From contig NZ_CP037952.1 in assembly GCF_004358345.1 (NCBI RefSeq), forward strand, positions 3,162,001 through 3,226,000: a DNA stretch of 64,000 nt, given 5' to 3'. The notes under the pieces are model-generated. The model was not told the DNA's origin. It saw nothing but the letters and a program-made list of their open reading frames with translations, and searched no databases. Made by a program: the position numbers and the translations under genes. The stretch comes from Parashewanella spongiae. GTDB taxonomy: Bacteria > Pseudomonadota > Gammaproteobacteria > Enterobacterales > Shewanellaceae. Positions 36,922 through 45,491 of the stretch are shown in pieces. The stretch's first letter is position 1; each line of letters opens with the position of its first letter.

Positions 36922-37010
36922 AAATCAACAGGACAAATACTGTTTGGCTTTTGTCGCTGCGCTCCAAAATTTTAGCCAAACACCATTTGCCCGTTATTTG
37001 GGCGTTATGC
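36911..37010 (+). repeat. attC-like integron recombination site 1
   Basis: Outer core GTTCAAC (36911-36917, fitting RYYYAAC) and inner core GTTATGC (37004-37010) bound a hairpin. GCAAAT (36920-36925) pairs with ATTTGC (36985-36990), and TGTTTGGCT (36941-36949) pairs perfectly with AGCCAAACA (36974-36982). The layout is that of an attC site upstream of a gene cassette. Confidence 0.7.
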
Positions 37011-37522
37011 ATTTCAATAAAGGGAAGTTATGAAGTCACTAAAAATTACATTTTCAATTTTGTTTATTTCTTTTTTAAGCGCATGTGTTTCAACAGACGT
37101 TTATATTCCAAATTCTAGTGACATGAAAAATGCTGATTATGGTTCTTATCCAAGCAATTACCAAGAGTTGGTAAAAAGCTATATGCAGCGTCGCTTAAAA
37201 GATCCTGAATCCGCTAAATATAGGTTCAAGGGTAAACCTATAAAATGGTATGAACCATCTCAAACATTAGCTACTACAGTTTTTAACTACCAATTAACTG
37301 TCTTTATAAACGCAAAGAACAGTTATGGTGGTTATGCTGGGGAAAGTGAATATCGTTTTAGCATTAAAAATGGTGTTATAACTAAGTGCTCTGATATAAC
37401 AGAGGCATCAAGTGGTCGTATATCAAGTAACTGGCAATGCTAATTTATGTTGCATAGGTTATTGTAAACCAATGCATAACAAATAAGGATAGGCGTAGCG
37501 AAGCCTGCGCCTTATCCAGTTG
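37005..37522 (+). mobile_element. Integron-style gene cassette
   Basis: The 518-base unit runs from TTATGC after the first core G to the G of the second core. Its own outer core GCATAAC is the complement of its start GTTATGC, exactly as a circular cassette would give when opened. It contains one gene on the plus strand. No integron integrase IntI is seen in the window. Confidence 0.65.
37030..37443 (+). CDS. Cassette-encoded lipoprotein
   Basis: The 137-residue protein has a leader MKSLKITFSILFISFLSAC with a clear lipobox (LSAC, Cys19), so it should be a lipoprotein. The mature part contains YPSNYQELVKSYMQRRLKDP and ESAKYRFKGKPIKWYEPSQT, then a beta-rich region ending KNGVITKCSDITEASSG. The segment on an unfolded helix followed by DPESAKYRF recalls small lipoproteins often found in integron cassettes and plasmids, of unknown function. 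It has AAGGGAAG 5 bases before the ATG and fills a 518-base cassette bounded by attC-like sites. Confidence 0.85.
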   Translation: MKSLKITFSILFISFLSACVSTDVYIPNSSDMKNADYGSYPSNYQELVKSYMQRRLKDPESAKYRFKGKPIKWYEPSQTLATTVFNYQLTVFINAKNSYGGYAGESEYRFSIKNGVITKCSDITEASSGRISSNWQC

Positions 37523-37528
37523 TTGAAC
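37474..37528 (+). repeat. attC-like integron recombination site 2
   Basis: Outer core GCATAAC (37474-37480) and inner core GTTGAAC (37522-37528, fitting GTTRRRY) flank a hairpin in which GGATAGGCG pairs with CGCCTTATCC with one bulged base. It follows the lipoprotein stop by about 30 bases. Confidence 0.7.
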
Positions 37529-37752
37529 AAGCCCGGTGCCACTTATATATGCAAATATCTCTGATATGTTTTTAAGATTGGAGTGAGCCATTTCTCGACT
37601 CACTTTTTAAAAGGTGTAACTCATCCTTGATGGCGATCTTGCGATTCTTGTTACCATCAATACCTTGTTTCGTTTGATTGTCGTTTTTTGCTTATTTATG
37701 CCCTCTAAAATTAACCATTACATTATCCTTATTATTCGTTTCAATCGTATTT

Positions 37753-38823
37753 TCAGCCATAGCCGAACGGTCTAGTAATGCCTAAAAAGATCATAGGCTG
37801 CTGACAACAACGGCACAGGCATTGTGCTTTTTTCCGAGCGACTGGCTTTATAATGCTTAAATCCAACTTGTGCGCCATTATTAAACACAGCTGAATTTTC
37901 TTGAGCGTCTTGCTTGCTCCGCCATGCAGTAATCCATAATCTCTGACTCGCCGAAATCCTTTAGGGATGACGTGTTGCAGTATTTGCCACAAGAACTTAA
38001 GTGTCGGCAATGTCTTAATCTGTGTTTGTTTGGTTTCACTGTCGATGTAGCGAAAGCTAACGGTGTCATCGGCTACCTTAACGATATCTCTGTCGGGTAA
38101 TACACCACGGTAAAGGTATCGAGACAGATACTTAAGCGCAGGCAAACCTTTACCCACATGGCGACAATTCACGACCCATTTTTTAGGGATTTTACTGGGC
38201 AGCTTAAGCTTGAGTTGATGGTTCAAGGCTTCGAGCATTCTTGCTCGCCAAACCTTGGCAAGGCTATCCGTATTAAACAGATAGTCTCCTTTATTTTTGC
38301 GCCATTCATTACGGCCTTTATGGTAGCCGCCAGCGGGTATTATCACGTGTATGTGTGGGTGAAATTGACGCTGGCGACCATGGGTGTGCAACACGCAGGT
38401 GAAACCGATATCGGCCTGCCAGCTTTTTTTATTGCGGCCAAAGTCTTTCAAAATACTGGCTACTACTGCGAACATGGCATCAAACACGGTTTGCTGATGT
38501 TGAAATGTCAACGCTCGCAACTGTGATGGCAAAGTGAACGTATCCATATAGTAATCGACAGGCAACAATTTCATTTGCTGACGATTAAGCCAATCTTGAG
38601 TCGTATTGTGTTGGCATAAATTACAGCTGCGATGACCGCAGGACAGTGGCAAGTCTTGATAACGATGACAGTCATCGCATTGCCATTGGCTGCAACCTTT
38701 ATTGAAGGTCTTGCAACTGAGCATGGCATTCATGGCCTGATGGTGTTCATTGGTGAGCTTATGCTGATATTCAAGTTTAAAGGCGTCAAGGTGCTCAGAT
38801 AATATGTCTACGAAGTGCATCAC
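37753..38823 (-). CDS. IS91-family HUH transposase
   Basis: The 356-residue rolling-circle transposase has an N-terminal zinc-finger-like cysteine cluster ([20 protein letters not shown] then HRSCNLCQH). Next is the metal-binding HUH motif in [14 protein letters not shown], and the tyrosine region [20 protein letters not shown], which holds two Tyr residues. It cuts one strand at the element end and links to it through tyrosine. The protein starts with ATG overlapping the recombinase stop by four bases (ATGA), so the two are co-translated. All motifs are intact. Confidence 0.94.
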   Translation of the reverse strand: MMHFVDILSEHLDAFKLEYQHKLTNEHHQAMNAMLSCKTFNKGCSQWQCDDCHRYQDLPLSCGHRSCNLCQHNTTQDWLNRQQMKLLPVDYYMDTFTLPSQLRALTFQHQQTVFDAMFAVVASILKDFGRNKKSWQADIGFTCVLHTHGRQRQFHPHIHVIIPAGGYHKGRNEWRKNKGDYLFNTDSLAKVWRARMLEALNHQLKLKLPSKIPKKWVVNCRHVGKGLPALKYLSRYLYRGVLPDRDIVKVADDTVSFRYIDSETKQTQIKTLPTLKFLWQILQHVIPKGFRRVRDYGLLHGGASKTLKKIQLCLIMAHKLDLSIIKPVARKKAQCLCRCCQQPMIFLGITRPFGYG

Positions 38824-39708
38824 TTATCCCTCCAAGTGAGAGGAAGTGAGTCGGTTAAGTCATTAATGGTGTCTCTTGTAGATTGTGATTTAACTTCGGT
38901 CAGCTTGGTATAAATGAGTGTGGTGTTGAGGCTTTTGTGACCGAGCGCCACTTGAATGCTGCGTAGGTCAACGCCTCGCTCAAGAAGATGGGTTGCATAG
39001 CAATGACGTAAAGAGTGGGGACTGATTTTTTTTAAAAATGCCACATTCAGTGACAATTTTTCTCATGGCTTTTTGTACTCCGCCCTTATCTATTGGTTGG
39101 TTAGAGTGGCTATGTTTACTGGGGAATAACCAATTGGGATGTCGATGTGTTTGCCAATAAGCTCGAAGTGCTGCAAGCGTTCTTCGAGGAAGTGGAACCA
39201 ATCGGTCTTGACCACCTTTGCCGTCACGCACATGGACTTGCATACTGGCCTTGTCGATGTCACCGATTTGTAAATGAATGCCTTCATTGAGTCGAAGTCC
39301 TAGGCTGTAAAGTGTCAACAAGAACACTTGATATCTAAGCTGCTCGGTACGACTTATTATCAAAGCGACTTCATCAACGGATAACGTATCAGGTAACCGT
39401 TTTACCTGCTGAGGTTTAACAATATCGAGCCATTGCCACTTCTTATTGAGGGTGAACGCATAAAAGAATTGCAAGCCGTTACGGTCAACCTTGACGGTGC
39501 TCCATGAGTGCGAAAGTATTAATGCATTAAAATAATCTTTGAGTTCTTGGGTACAAAGGTTATCAGGACACCGACCGAAATGGTTGGCAATGCGCCTCAC
39601 GGCACGACTGTAACTGTCAATCGTTGCCTTGCGCTTGCCTTGCAGTCGTAAGTTGGTAATATGTTGTTTATATAGAAAATCAAAACGTTGTTGTTCGTAG
39701 GGTGTCAT
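38820..39708 (-). pseudogene. Frameshifted Xer-type tyrosine recombinase of the IS91-like element
   Basis: Two overlapping frames together make one recombinase of about 295 residues. The first (from 39708) supplies the core-binding domain and LLTLYSLGLRLNEGIHLQIG. The second (ending 38820) supplies the HxxR box in [35 protein letters not shown] with the catalytic Tyr, and the end. The shift lies in a run of eight A on the coding strand (39024-39031), where copy 1 has seven; seven would restore the frame. It is either a decayed gene, a sequencing indel, or a site for slippage. Confidence 0.85.
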
Positions 39709-39831
39709 AAAATACTCCTCAAGTTATCCTGCCACATGGCGGTAAGAGAAGTATTACTCAGAGCTTATAATGATATGATTAATTGTTGTTTAACCGCTGT
39801 TTCTGCCGCACAGCGGCTTCGTTCAACAAGC

Positions 39832-40572
39832 TGAATAAAAATAAAAAATAACCTGATATATTGAATGGCAAGTTTCATCTAACCTGCCAATCTTTACATA
39901 GTTTAATTGCCTAAAAATTAAGCAAGAAGTTAAGTTTCTCTTATATTCTAGCAATCTAAACCTTATCATTTATAGATGAACACTTTATTTCATTATCTGG
40001 AAGCATGTTTTTGTGCAAATATCAAAGTAAACAATATGATAAAATTGTGATTATTTAAGAGACTAAACACGCTTCTTTTGGATTGGCTACATACGTTGCA
40101 AAACGCTATCCTCTAGGGTAAACGCATGAATATTTATCGAGCATAAAACGTAGACTTTATAGTCCGTCATTCCCGCTGAAAACGGGAATCCCAGTGACTT
40201 TGGGTATTCAAATATAAGGCACTAGACCTGACATTGAGCACATCTATTAAAAACCCAGAATTAATGAATGGTTACTCACTTTTGTGTTGTAAAAATGTTC
40301 ACATTGGTTAATTTCAAGTAAAATATAGATAAAAGGTGATTTATTATTCACCCTTAACCACATAAGTATTTCGTGTGCGCAATGTCAGCTAGACCACCGA
40401 CATACAAAACTGTCGTTACTTGGTTTCCAGCCTGCGCTGGAGTGAGGAGAACTCATCGGTATACTTTCTTCGGCAACTTTTCTAAATACCAGCCTGCGCG
40501 GTTATGGCTGTATAAAAGCCATACAGGTTAATGAGTTATTTCATTATAACTTTGGGTGAACTTGATGGGTAA
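39832..40572. other. Gene-free spacer with dispersed repeats
   Basis: No gene is seen. It contains copy B of a dispersed intergenic repeat (about 40114-40222 and 40390-40415). Near the right end (about 40450-40572) it holds a segment also found downstream of the third repeat-protein gene at about 49908-50031, a trace of duplication of the whole gene unit. Confidence 0.6.
40114..40415. repeat. Dispersed intergenic repeat, copy B (interrupted)
   Basis: It matches 27384-27545 with GGTAAACGCATGAAT, GTCATTCCCG and GGCACTAGA, then diverges for about 160 bases, and resumes at ACCGACATACAAAACTGTCG. The middle part may be an insertion. Confidence 0.6.
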
Positions 40573-43500
40573 TTACATATAATCCATAATGGAAAGCTCA
40601 TCCCCACGGTTCGCGGCATTTTTAATTAAAATGGTTTGTTGCTGAATCTCATATGCATTATCTAGTTGTTTGACTAACCTACTATCGACATCACTGCTTA
40701 TTCTGCTCAGCATAATTGTTAATTCTGAGAGGGTAAATTCTTCAATACTAGCTAACAGCACCTCAACGTCTTCTTTACCCAGTTGAGGCTTGTCTAAAAG
40801 TGGGTTAGGGTTTGCTTCAGGCGGTAAATCTACAAATAAACTGCTGGCCCATTCCTCATCAAACTCAGTTAATTGCACAGGCGGATTATCCTTGCTTAAC
40901 GAGGCCGTACTCCAAATGGCATCGTCATCCATCAAAGACAAAATAGCCTCATTTTCATCACCTTGGCCGTCGCTCGTTTCCATAGGCTCAGGCTCTTGCG
41001 CCGTGTCACTCGTTGTTGCACTATTCTGATGCCATGGAACGAGCGGTATGTTTTGGTACTGCACGGATGAACTTAATCTCTCTCTTAATTCGCTAGGCAT
41101 GTCGGCGAGGGTATATTTCTCAACGAGCGCTTTTACTGTAGGGGTGCTCAAAGAGTCTGCATGATATACGAGACTGCGGCAGACTTTCTTGTTCAAATAC
41201 AAGCCTTTTTGTACACACGTCTCAATGAAGCCCAAATCAAGCCAGCTTTCCTGCAATGTCTCCGTGTTGCCTGTGGCTGTTGGCGCTTGCTTTTGTGATA
41301 ATCGTTCGTTTCGTCGTGTAACGTAAGTACTGACAACTCTTTGTTCATTGCTGTCAGCAAACTCAACCGGAAAGTCACTACTTAATGTATCAATAAACAA
41401 AGAAAGCTCATCGGCAGACCAATTGCGAATAGTGATATTTTTTGGACGACTTTGGCTTAACTGAGGAAATGGCAGCTCAATCACTTCCTCATCAATATTG
41501 AGCAGCGTCATTTGAGCTTGAGTTATATGGTAAGGAGTCGGGGCGCTGGCAAAGGATAAGCTGAACCAATAACAAAAAAGTACCATGGGGCAATCTGTTT
41601 TTTTTGCTAGTGTATCAATGCATAATGTGACCCCTTTTTCAGTATCCATACTGTTAGTGGATACACTAAACGTCACAGCATTTAATGTTGTAGGATGCTT
41701 TACTGGCAAGACTAACCCTCTGGTGGCCAGCCCCAAATTCAGTGTGTTCATGGTTTTCACTTTGGGTTTTACGGTCGTGTTTAGATACTGACCGTAATCT
41801 TTCCCTGCTAGGCAAAGGGTATGAAATTTCTTAGCTGGTAATGACATTGATAATTGATATAGGTCATTAGCGGTACTGAACACTTGGCATAACACCCGGC
41901 AACAGTTGGTATCGTTAATCAATTTCTTAGTTTCAGGCGTAGGTGAAAGCAGGCAGGCCGCAATTAAATACGCCTGAATCTGATTCACATCTTCATCCTC
42001 AACGCCCTTTAGGACGACAGGATACAATGTCTTATCCCATTGTTCTAATGTGGGACGTGAGCGAGTTACCCTGCAAAAGTGAAAGTAATGGCTTACACTC
42101 TTATGGCTCAGGTCTTTCAAATCAAGCGCACTGGATAGAATGGTTTTATTGAATGGCTGACTTAGCAATCGTGCCCAATAGGAAGATTCACTCACTTTCT
42201 CAGCGCTCGTAGGGCGACTTCCCTCTGGGCAAGGCGCATTTGCAAAGAACAATTTTAATCCCAGCTGACCGTTGGCAAAACTGATTTTACCGAGCACGCT
42301 CAATATCCCTTGATGGCTTTCTATTGCGCATGGGAATGTTAATTCTGGTATTTTTTTTGAACTCAACGAGCAGTAGTTACGCAATTTTTTCAGCATCTCA
42401 GGCTCACCTTTAATGGCCAATGCCAGTGCTTTTAGCGATGCTAATTCATCGTTATCTTGAAAATGAGTGAGCAATTTGGCGACAGGTGAACAGGAAAAAG
42501 CCTCTTTTACGGCTAAAAAGGATGATTGTTTCCATTCCTGAGCGCAGAGTTGCAGTAGTTGATCGTCAGGTTTACCATCAATGCTTAATAAAGACAGCAG
42601 CTTAGCTACCTCATCCTCTGTCGGCGGCAACGAGAAAATCGCAAAGACACAAGCTAATCTGAGAAGGTGGAACCGACCGTTTTGTTTCAGATCAGGGTTT
42701 TCAAGCAAGCAAAACCAGCCGTCTGCCTTATCTGGTCGACTCATCACCTTAACTAATAACAACCTATACAAGGGCAGATTTAATCTGCCACCCTCCTGCA
42801 GCTGCGGTAGTTTTAGTAACTCAATAATGCGTGCCATTATCGCTTGGTCAGGCAAACCACGGCCATGAAATATCGACGACAGGATCTTAAGCAGCGGCAG
42901 ACTTAATCTGCCTCCCTCCTGCAGCTGCGGTAGTTTTAGCAACTCAATAAAGCGAGTCATCGCCGTTTTGTCAGGCAGGCCGCAGCGATGAAATATCGAC
43001 GACAGGGACTTGAGCAGCGGCAGACTTAATCTGCCATATTCTTGCAGTTGAGGTAGTTTGAGTAACTCAATAATGCGATCTATTGTCGCTTCGTCAGGCA
43101 GACCGCGCCGACTAAGTATCGACGACAGAGATTTGAGCCGCGGCAGACTTAGTCTGCCGTCTTCTTGCAGCTGCGGCATTTGTAGCAGCTCAATAAAGCG
43201 AGTCATCGCCGCTCCGTCAGGCAGACCGCGGCCACAAAGTATCGATGACAGGGATTTAAGGCGCGGCAGATTTAATCTGCCACCCTCATGCAGCTGCGGA
43301 AGTTCCAGCAGCTTAATAAAGCCACTCATCGCCGCTTCATCAGGCAGACCGCGGCCATTAAATATCGACGACAGGGATTTGAACAACGGCAGGCTAAGTC
43401 TGCCGTTTTCCTGTAGCAGCGGCAGTTCCAGCAACTTAATAAAGTCACTCATCGCCGCTTCGTCAGGCAGACCTCGACCATGAAATATCGACGAAAGGGA

Positions 43501-45066
43501 TTTGAGTAACGGCAGGCTTAATCTACCGCCCTCTTGCAGCTGCGGCAATTTCAACAGCTCAATAAAGCGCATCATCGTCACTTCGTCAGACAGACCTCGT
43601 CCACTAAATATCGACGACAAGGATTTGAACAGCGGGAGGTTCAATCTGCCGCCCTCCTGCAACTGCGGCAGTTTCAGCAACTCAATAAAGCGCCTCATCG
43701 CCGTTTCGTCAGGTAGACCGCAGCCATGAAATATCGACGACAGGATCTTGAGCAGCGGCAAACTTAATCTGCCACACTCCTGCAGCTGCGGTAGTGTTAG
43801 CAACTCAATAATGCGATCTATTGTCGCTTCGTCAGGCAGACCGCGGCGACTAAGTATCGATGACAGGGATTTGAGGCGCGGCAGACTTAATCTGCCGTCT
43901 TCTTGCAGCTGTGGCAGTTGCAGCAACTCAATAAAGCGCATCATGGCCGCTTCGTCAGGCAAACCGCGGCCACAAAATATCGACGACAGGGATTCAATTC
44001 TCGGCAGACTTAATCTTCCATCCACTTGTAGCTGTGGCTGTTCAAGCAGCTCAATAAAGTGCGTCACCGCCACGTCGTCAGGCAGACCACGGCCATTTAA
44101 TATCGACGAAAGGGATTTGAACAGCGGCAGATTTAATCTGTCGTCTTCCTGCAGCTGCGGTAATTCCAGCAGCTTAAAAAAGCGCACAATTTCCACTTCT
44201 TCAGGCAGACCGCGGCCATTAAATATCGACGAAAAGGATTTAAACAGCGATAGGTTTAATCTTTCGCCATCCTGAAACTGCGGCAGTTCCAGTAGCTTAA
44301 TAAAGCGCGCCATTTCCACTCCGGCAGGTAGACCGCGATTACCAAGTATCGACGAAAAGGATTTAAACAGCGGCAAGTTTAATCTTTCGCTATCCTGAAA
44401 CTGCGGCAGTTCCAGTAACTCAATAAAGCGCGCCATTGCCACTCCGTCAGGTAGACCGCGGCCTCTAAGTATCGATGACAGGGATTTGAACAACGGCAGG
44501 CTTAGCCTTCCGCCCTCTTTCATCTGCGGCTGTTTTAGCAGCTTATTAAAACGCTCCAACTCCGATATATTAGGCAGACCAAGTTGATGATATATCGACG
44601 ACAGGGGTTTCATTGGTTTGATTTTCGCCAACTGAACGATGTGTTTATCACTGAAGCTAAAGAAAGTTTCTATCTTATTCTGAGCATGAATCATCCCAGT
44701 AAAAAAGCCGGTGTCTTTTACCTTTGTATCGACTATGTTAATAAAAAAAAGTTGTAGTTTATTGCTGTACTGGGTTCGTTGCGCTTCTGATTTAATGTCG
44801 ACTTTTGATAATAACTTTGTAAATGCTGATAAAACTTTAATGCCTTTGCTATTCATTGCTCGCTGAAGTTCTTCTGGTAGCTGATTATCCTGCGATACTA
44901 AATAACGTTCACTCGTTGTAGTTGTGGTACACAACCTTTTAGGATCGGGGTTGCCCTCATTATTAATCCTCACTCTCTTACGGCTTAAATTATTAGCGTT
45001 GTTTGAGCGCGTGAGAGAGTCATACATGGCATCAAAAACGGTATTTGAAATGTAGCTCAGTGCCAT
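40573..45066 (-). CDS. Giant 41-residue-repeat protein, paralogue 1 (15 repeats)
   Basis: I do not recognise this 1497-residue family. Residues 29-45 carry two basic clusters, RKRVR and PKRL, like a bipartite nuclear localisation signal. Residues 155-769 are fifteen uninterrupted 41-residue repeats, with a consensus close to LSSIFHGRGLPDEAAMTRFI followed by ELLKLPQLQEGGRLSLPLLKS. Each repeat should form two helices, so the array is probably an alpha-solenoid. The four positions after LSSI vary most. Repeats 6-8 and 12-14 are alike, pointing to a block duplication. A conserved C-terminal region (770-1380) has no motif I know. The tail is acidic with bulky hydrophobics (DDDAIWSTASLS, EFDEEWASSLFVDL). 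No signal peptide or enzyme motif is seen. GAAGG precedes the ATG by 8 bases. Confidence 0.85.
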   Translation of the reverse strand: MALSYISNTVFDAMYDSLTRSNNANNLSRKRVRINNEGNPDPKRLCTTTTTSERYLVSQDNQLPEELQRAMNSKGIKVLSAFTKLLSKVDIKSEAQRTQYSNKLQLFFINIVDTKVKDTGFFTGMIHAQNKIETFFSFSDKHIVQLAKIKPMKPLSSIYHQLGLPNISELERFNKLLKQPQMKEGGRLSLPLFKSLSSILRGRGLPDGVAMARFIELLELPQFQDSERLNLPLFKSFSSILGNRGLPAGVEMARFIKLLELPQFQDGERLNLSLFKSFSSIFNGRGLPEEVEIVRFFKLLELPQLQEDDRLNLPLFKSLSSILNGRGLPDDVAVTHFIELLEQPQLQVDGRLSLPRIESLSSIFCGRGLPDEAAMMRFIELLQLPQLQEDGRLSLPRLKSLSSILSRRGLPDEATIDRIIELLTLPQLQECGRLSLPLLKILSSIFHGCGLPDETAMRRFIELLKLPQLQEGGRLNLPLFKSLSSIFSGRGLSDEVTMMRFIELLKLPQLQEGGRLSLPLLKSLSSIFHGRGLPDEAAMSDFIKLLELPLLQENGRLSLPLFKSLSSIFNGRGLPDEAAMSGFIKLLELPQLHEGGRLNLPRLKSLSSILCGRGLPDGAAMTRFIELLQMPQLQEDGRLSLPRLKSLSSILSRRGLPDEATIDRIIELLKLPQLQEYGRLSLPLLKSLSSIFHRCGLPDKTAMTRFIELLKLPQLQEGGRLSLPLLKILSSIFHGRGLPDQAIMARIIELLKLPQLQEGGRLNLPLYRLLLVKVMSRPDKADGWFCLLENPDLKQNGRFHLLRLACVFAIFSLPPTEDEVAKLLSLLSIDGKPDDQLLQLCAQEWKQSSFLAVKEAFSCSPVAKLLTHFQDNDELASLKALALAIKGEPEMLKKLRNYCSLSSKKIPELTFPCAIESHQGILSVLGKISFANGQLGLKLFFANAPCPEGSRPTSAEKVSESSYWARLLSQPFNKTILSSALDLKDLSHKSVSHYFHFCRVTRSRPTLEQWDKTLYPVVLKGVEDEDVNQIQAYLIAACLLSPTPETKKLINDTNCCRVLCQVFSTANDLYQLSMSLPAKKFHTLCLAGKDYGQYLNTTVKPKVKTMNTLNLGLATRGLVLPVKHPTTLNAVTFSVSTNSMDTEKGVTLCIDTLAKKTDCPMVLFCYWFSLSFASAPTPYHITQAQMTLLNIDEEVIELPFPQLSQSRPKNITIRNWSADELSLFIDTLSSDFPVEFADSNEQRVVSTYVTRRNERLSQKQAPTATGNTETLQESWLDLGFIETCVQKGLYLNKKVCRSLVYHADSLSTPTVKALVEKYTLADMPSELRERLSSSVQYQNIPLVPWHQNSATTSDTAQEPEPMETSDGQGDENEAILSLMDDDAIWSTASLSKDNPPVQLTEFDEEWASSLFVDLPPEANPNPLLDKPQLGKEDVEVLLASIEEFTLSELTIMLSRISSDVDSRLVKQLDNAYEIQQQTILIKNAANRGDELSIMDYM
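42760..44604 (-). repeat. Fifteen 123-base coding repeats in paralogue 1
   Basis: The DNA repeat has an exact 123-base period with no indel over fifteen units, encoding the 41-residue unit. The most conserved part on the plus strand is ATATCGACGACAGGGATTTG. Confidence 0.95.
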
Positions 45067-45491
45067 GTTTACTGCCTTCTTTAAGTACAGCAGCCTTTGA
45101 GTTTATATACGGGTATAGGTTGATGAAACCTATTGTCTTCCTTGCTAACCATCCTCATTTCACTCATGTTTTCTCATCGCAAATCGGTTTATTTCCCCGC
45201 TTGAACTCAGGCCGCAACTAGCTGCAGGGATTTAGAATGGTAAATGTCATTTTAAATGAGTACAAATGAAATATATTTAAGACTTACAAACTGCGGCAAG
45301 GGCTCAAGGGAACGAAATCAATAAATCGCAAATCCAAGTATCACGGGTATATCAGTGCGAAATGACAGATTTATACTCGATAAAAGTATCGACTTTGGTT
45401 TTATTCGATGTATGTAATGGTAACTCTAGGGGGCTTTGCAATGATTGTTCATGAACTCGGCCAGAATCGGAAGTTATACCGATTACAGTAA
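45067..45491. other. Duplicated upstream region between paralogues 1 and 2
   Basis: No gene is seen. The first 190 bases upstream of the paralogue 1 start, with landmarks GTTTATATACGGGTATAGGT and ATCGGTTTATTTCC, are nearly repeated before paralogue 2 (from 49626) and paralogue 3 (from 54160). Each probably carries its own copy of the same promoter. Confidence 0.65.

Larger units (their letters stand above)
37529..39831 (-). mobile_element. IS91-like element with Xer-type recombinase, copy 2
   Basis: The element holds a tyrosine recombinase gene followed by an overlapping HUH transposase gene, both on the reverse strand, like the IS91 subgroup represented by ISSod25. The right limit is where identity with copy 1 ends (GTTCAACAAGC). 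The left limit is placed at the attC core and is approximate. IS91 relatives move by rolling-circle transposition and lack inverted repeats and target duplications. Confidence 0.75.

Noticed and set aside
42581-44275. Long plus-strand open frames across the repeat arrays
   Set aside because: They are antisense shadows produced by the 123-base coding repeats. They have no ribosome sites and their composition only mirrors the reverse-strand repeats.
42760-44604. Regular repeats as a possible CRISPR array
   Set aside because: The unit is 123 bases with no spacers, is coding in phase, and no cas genes are present.
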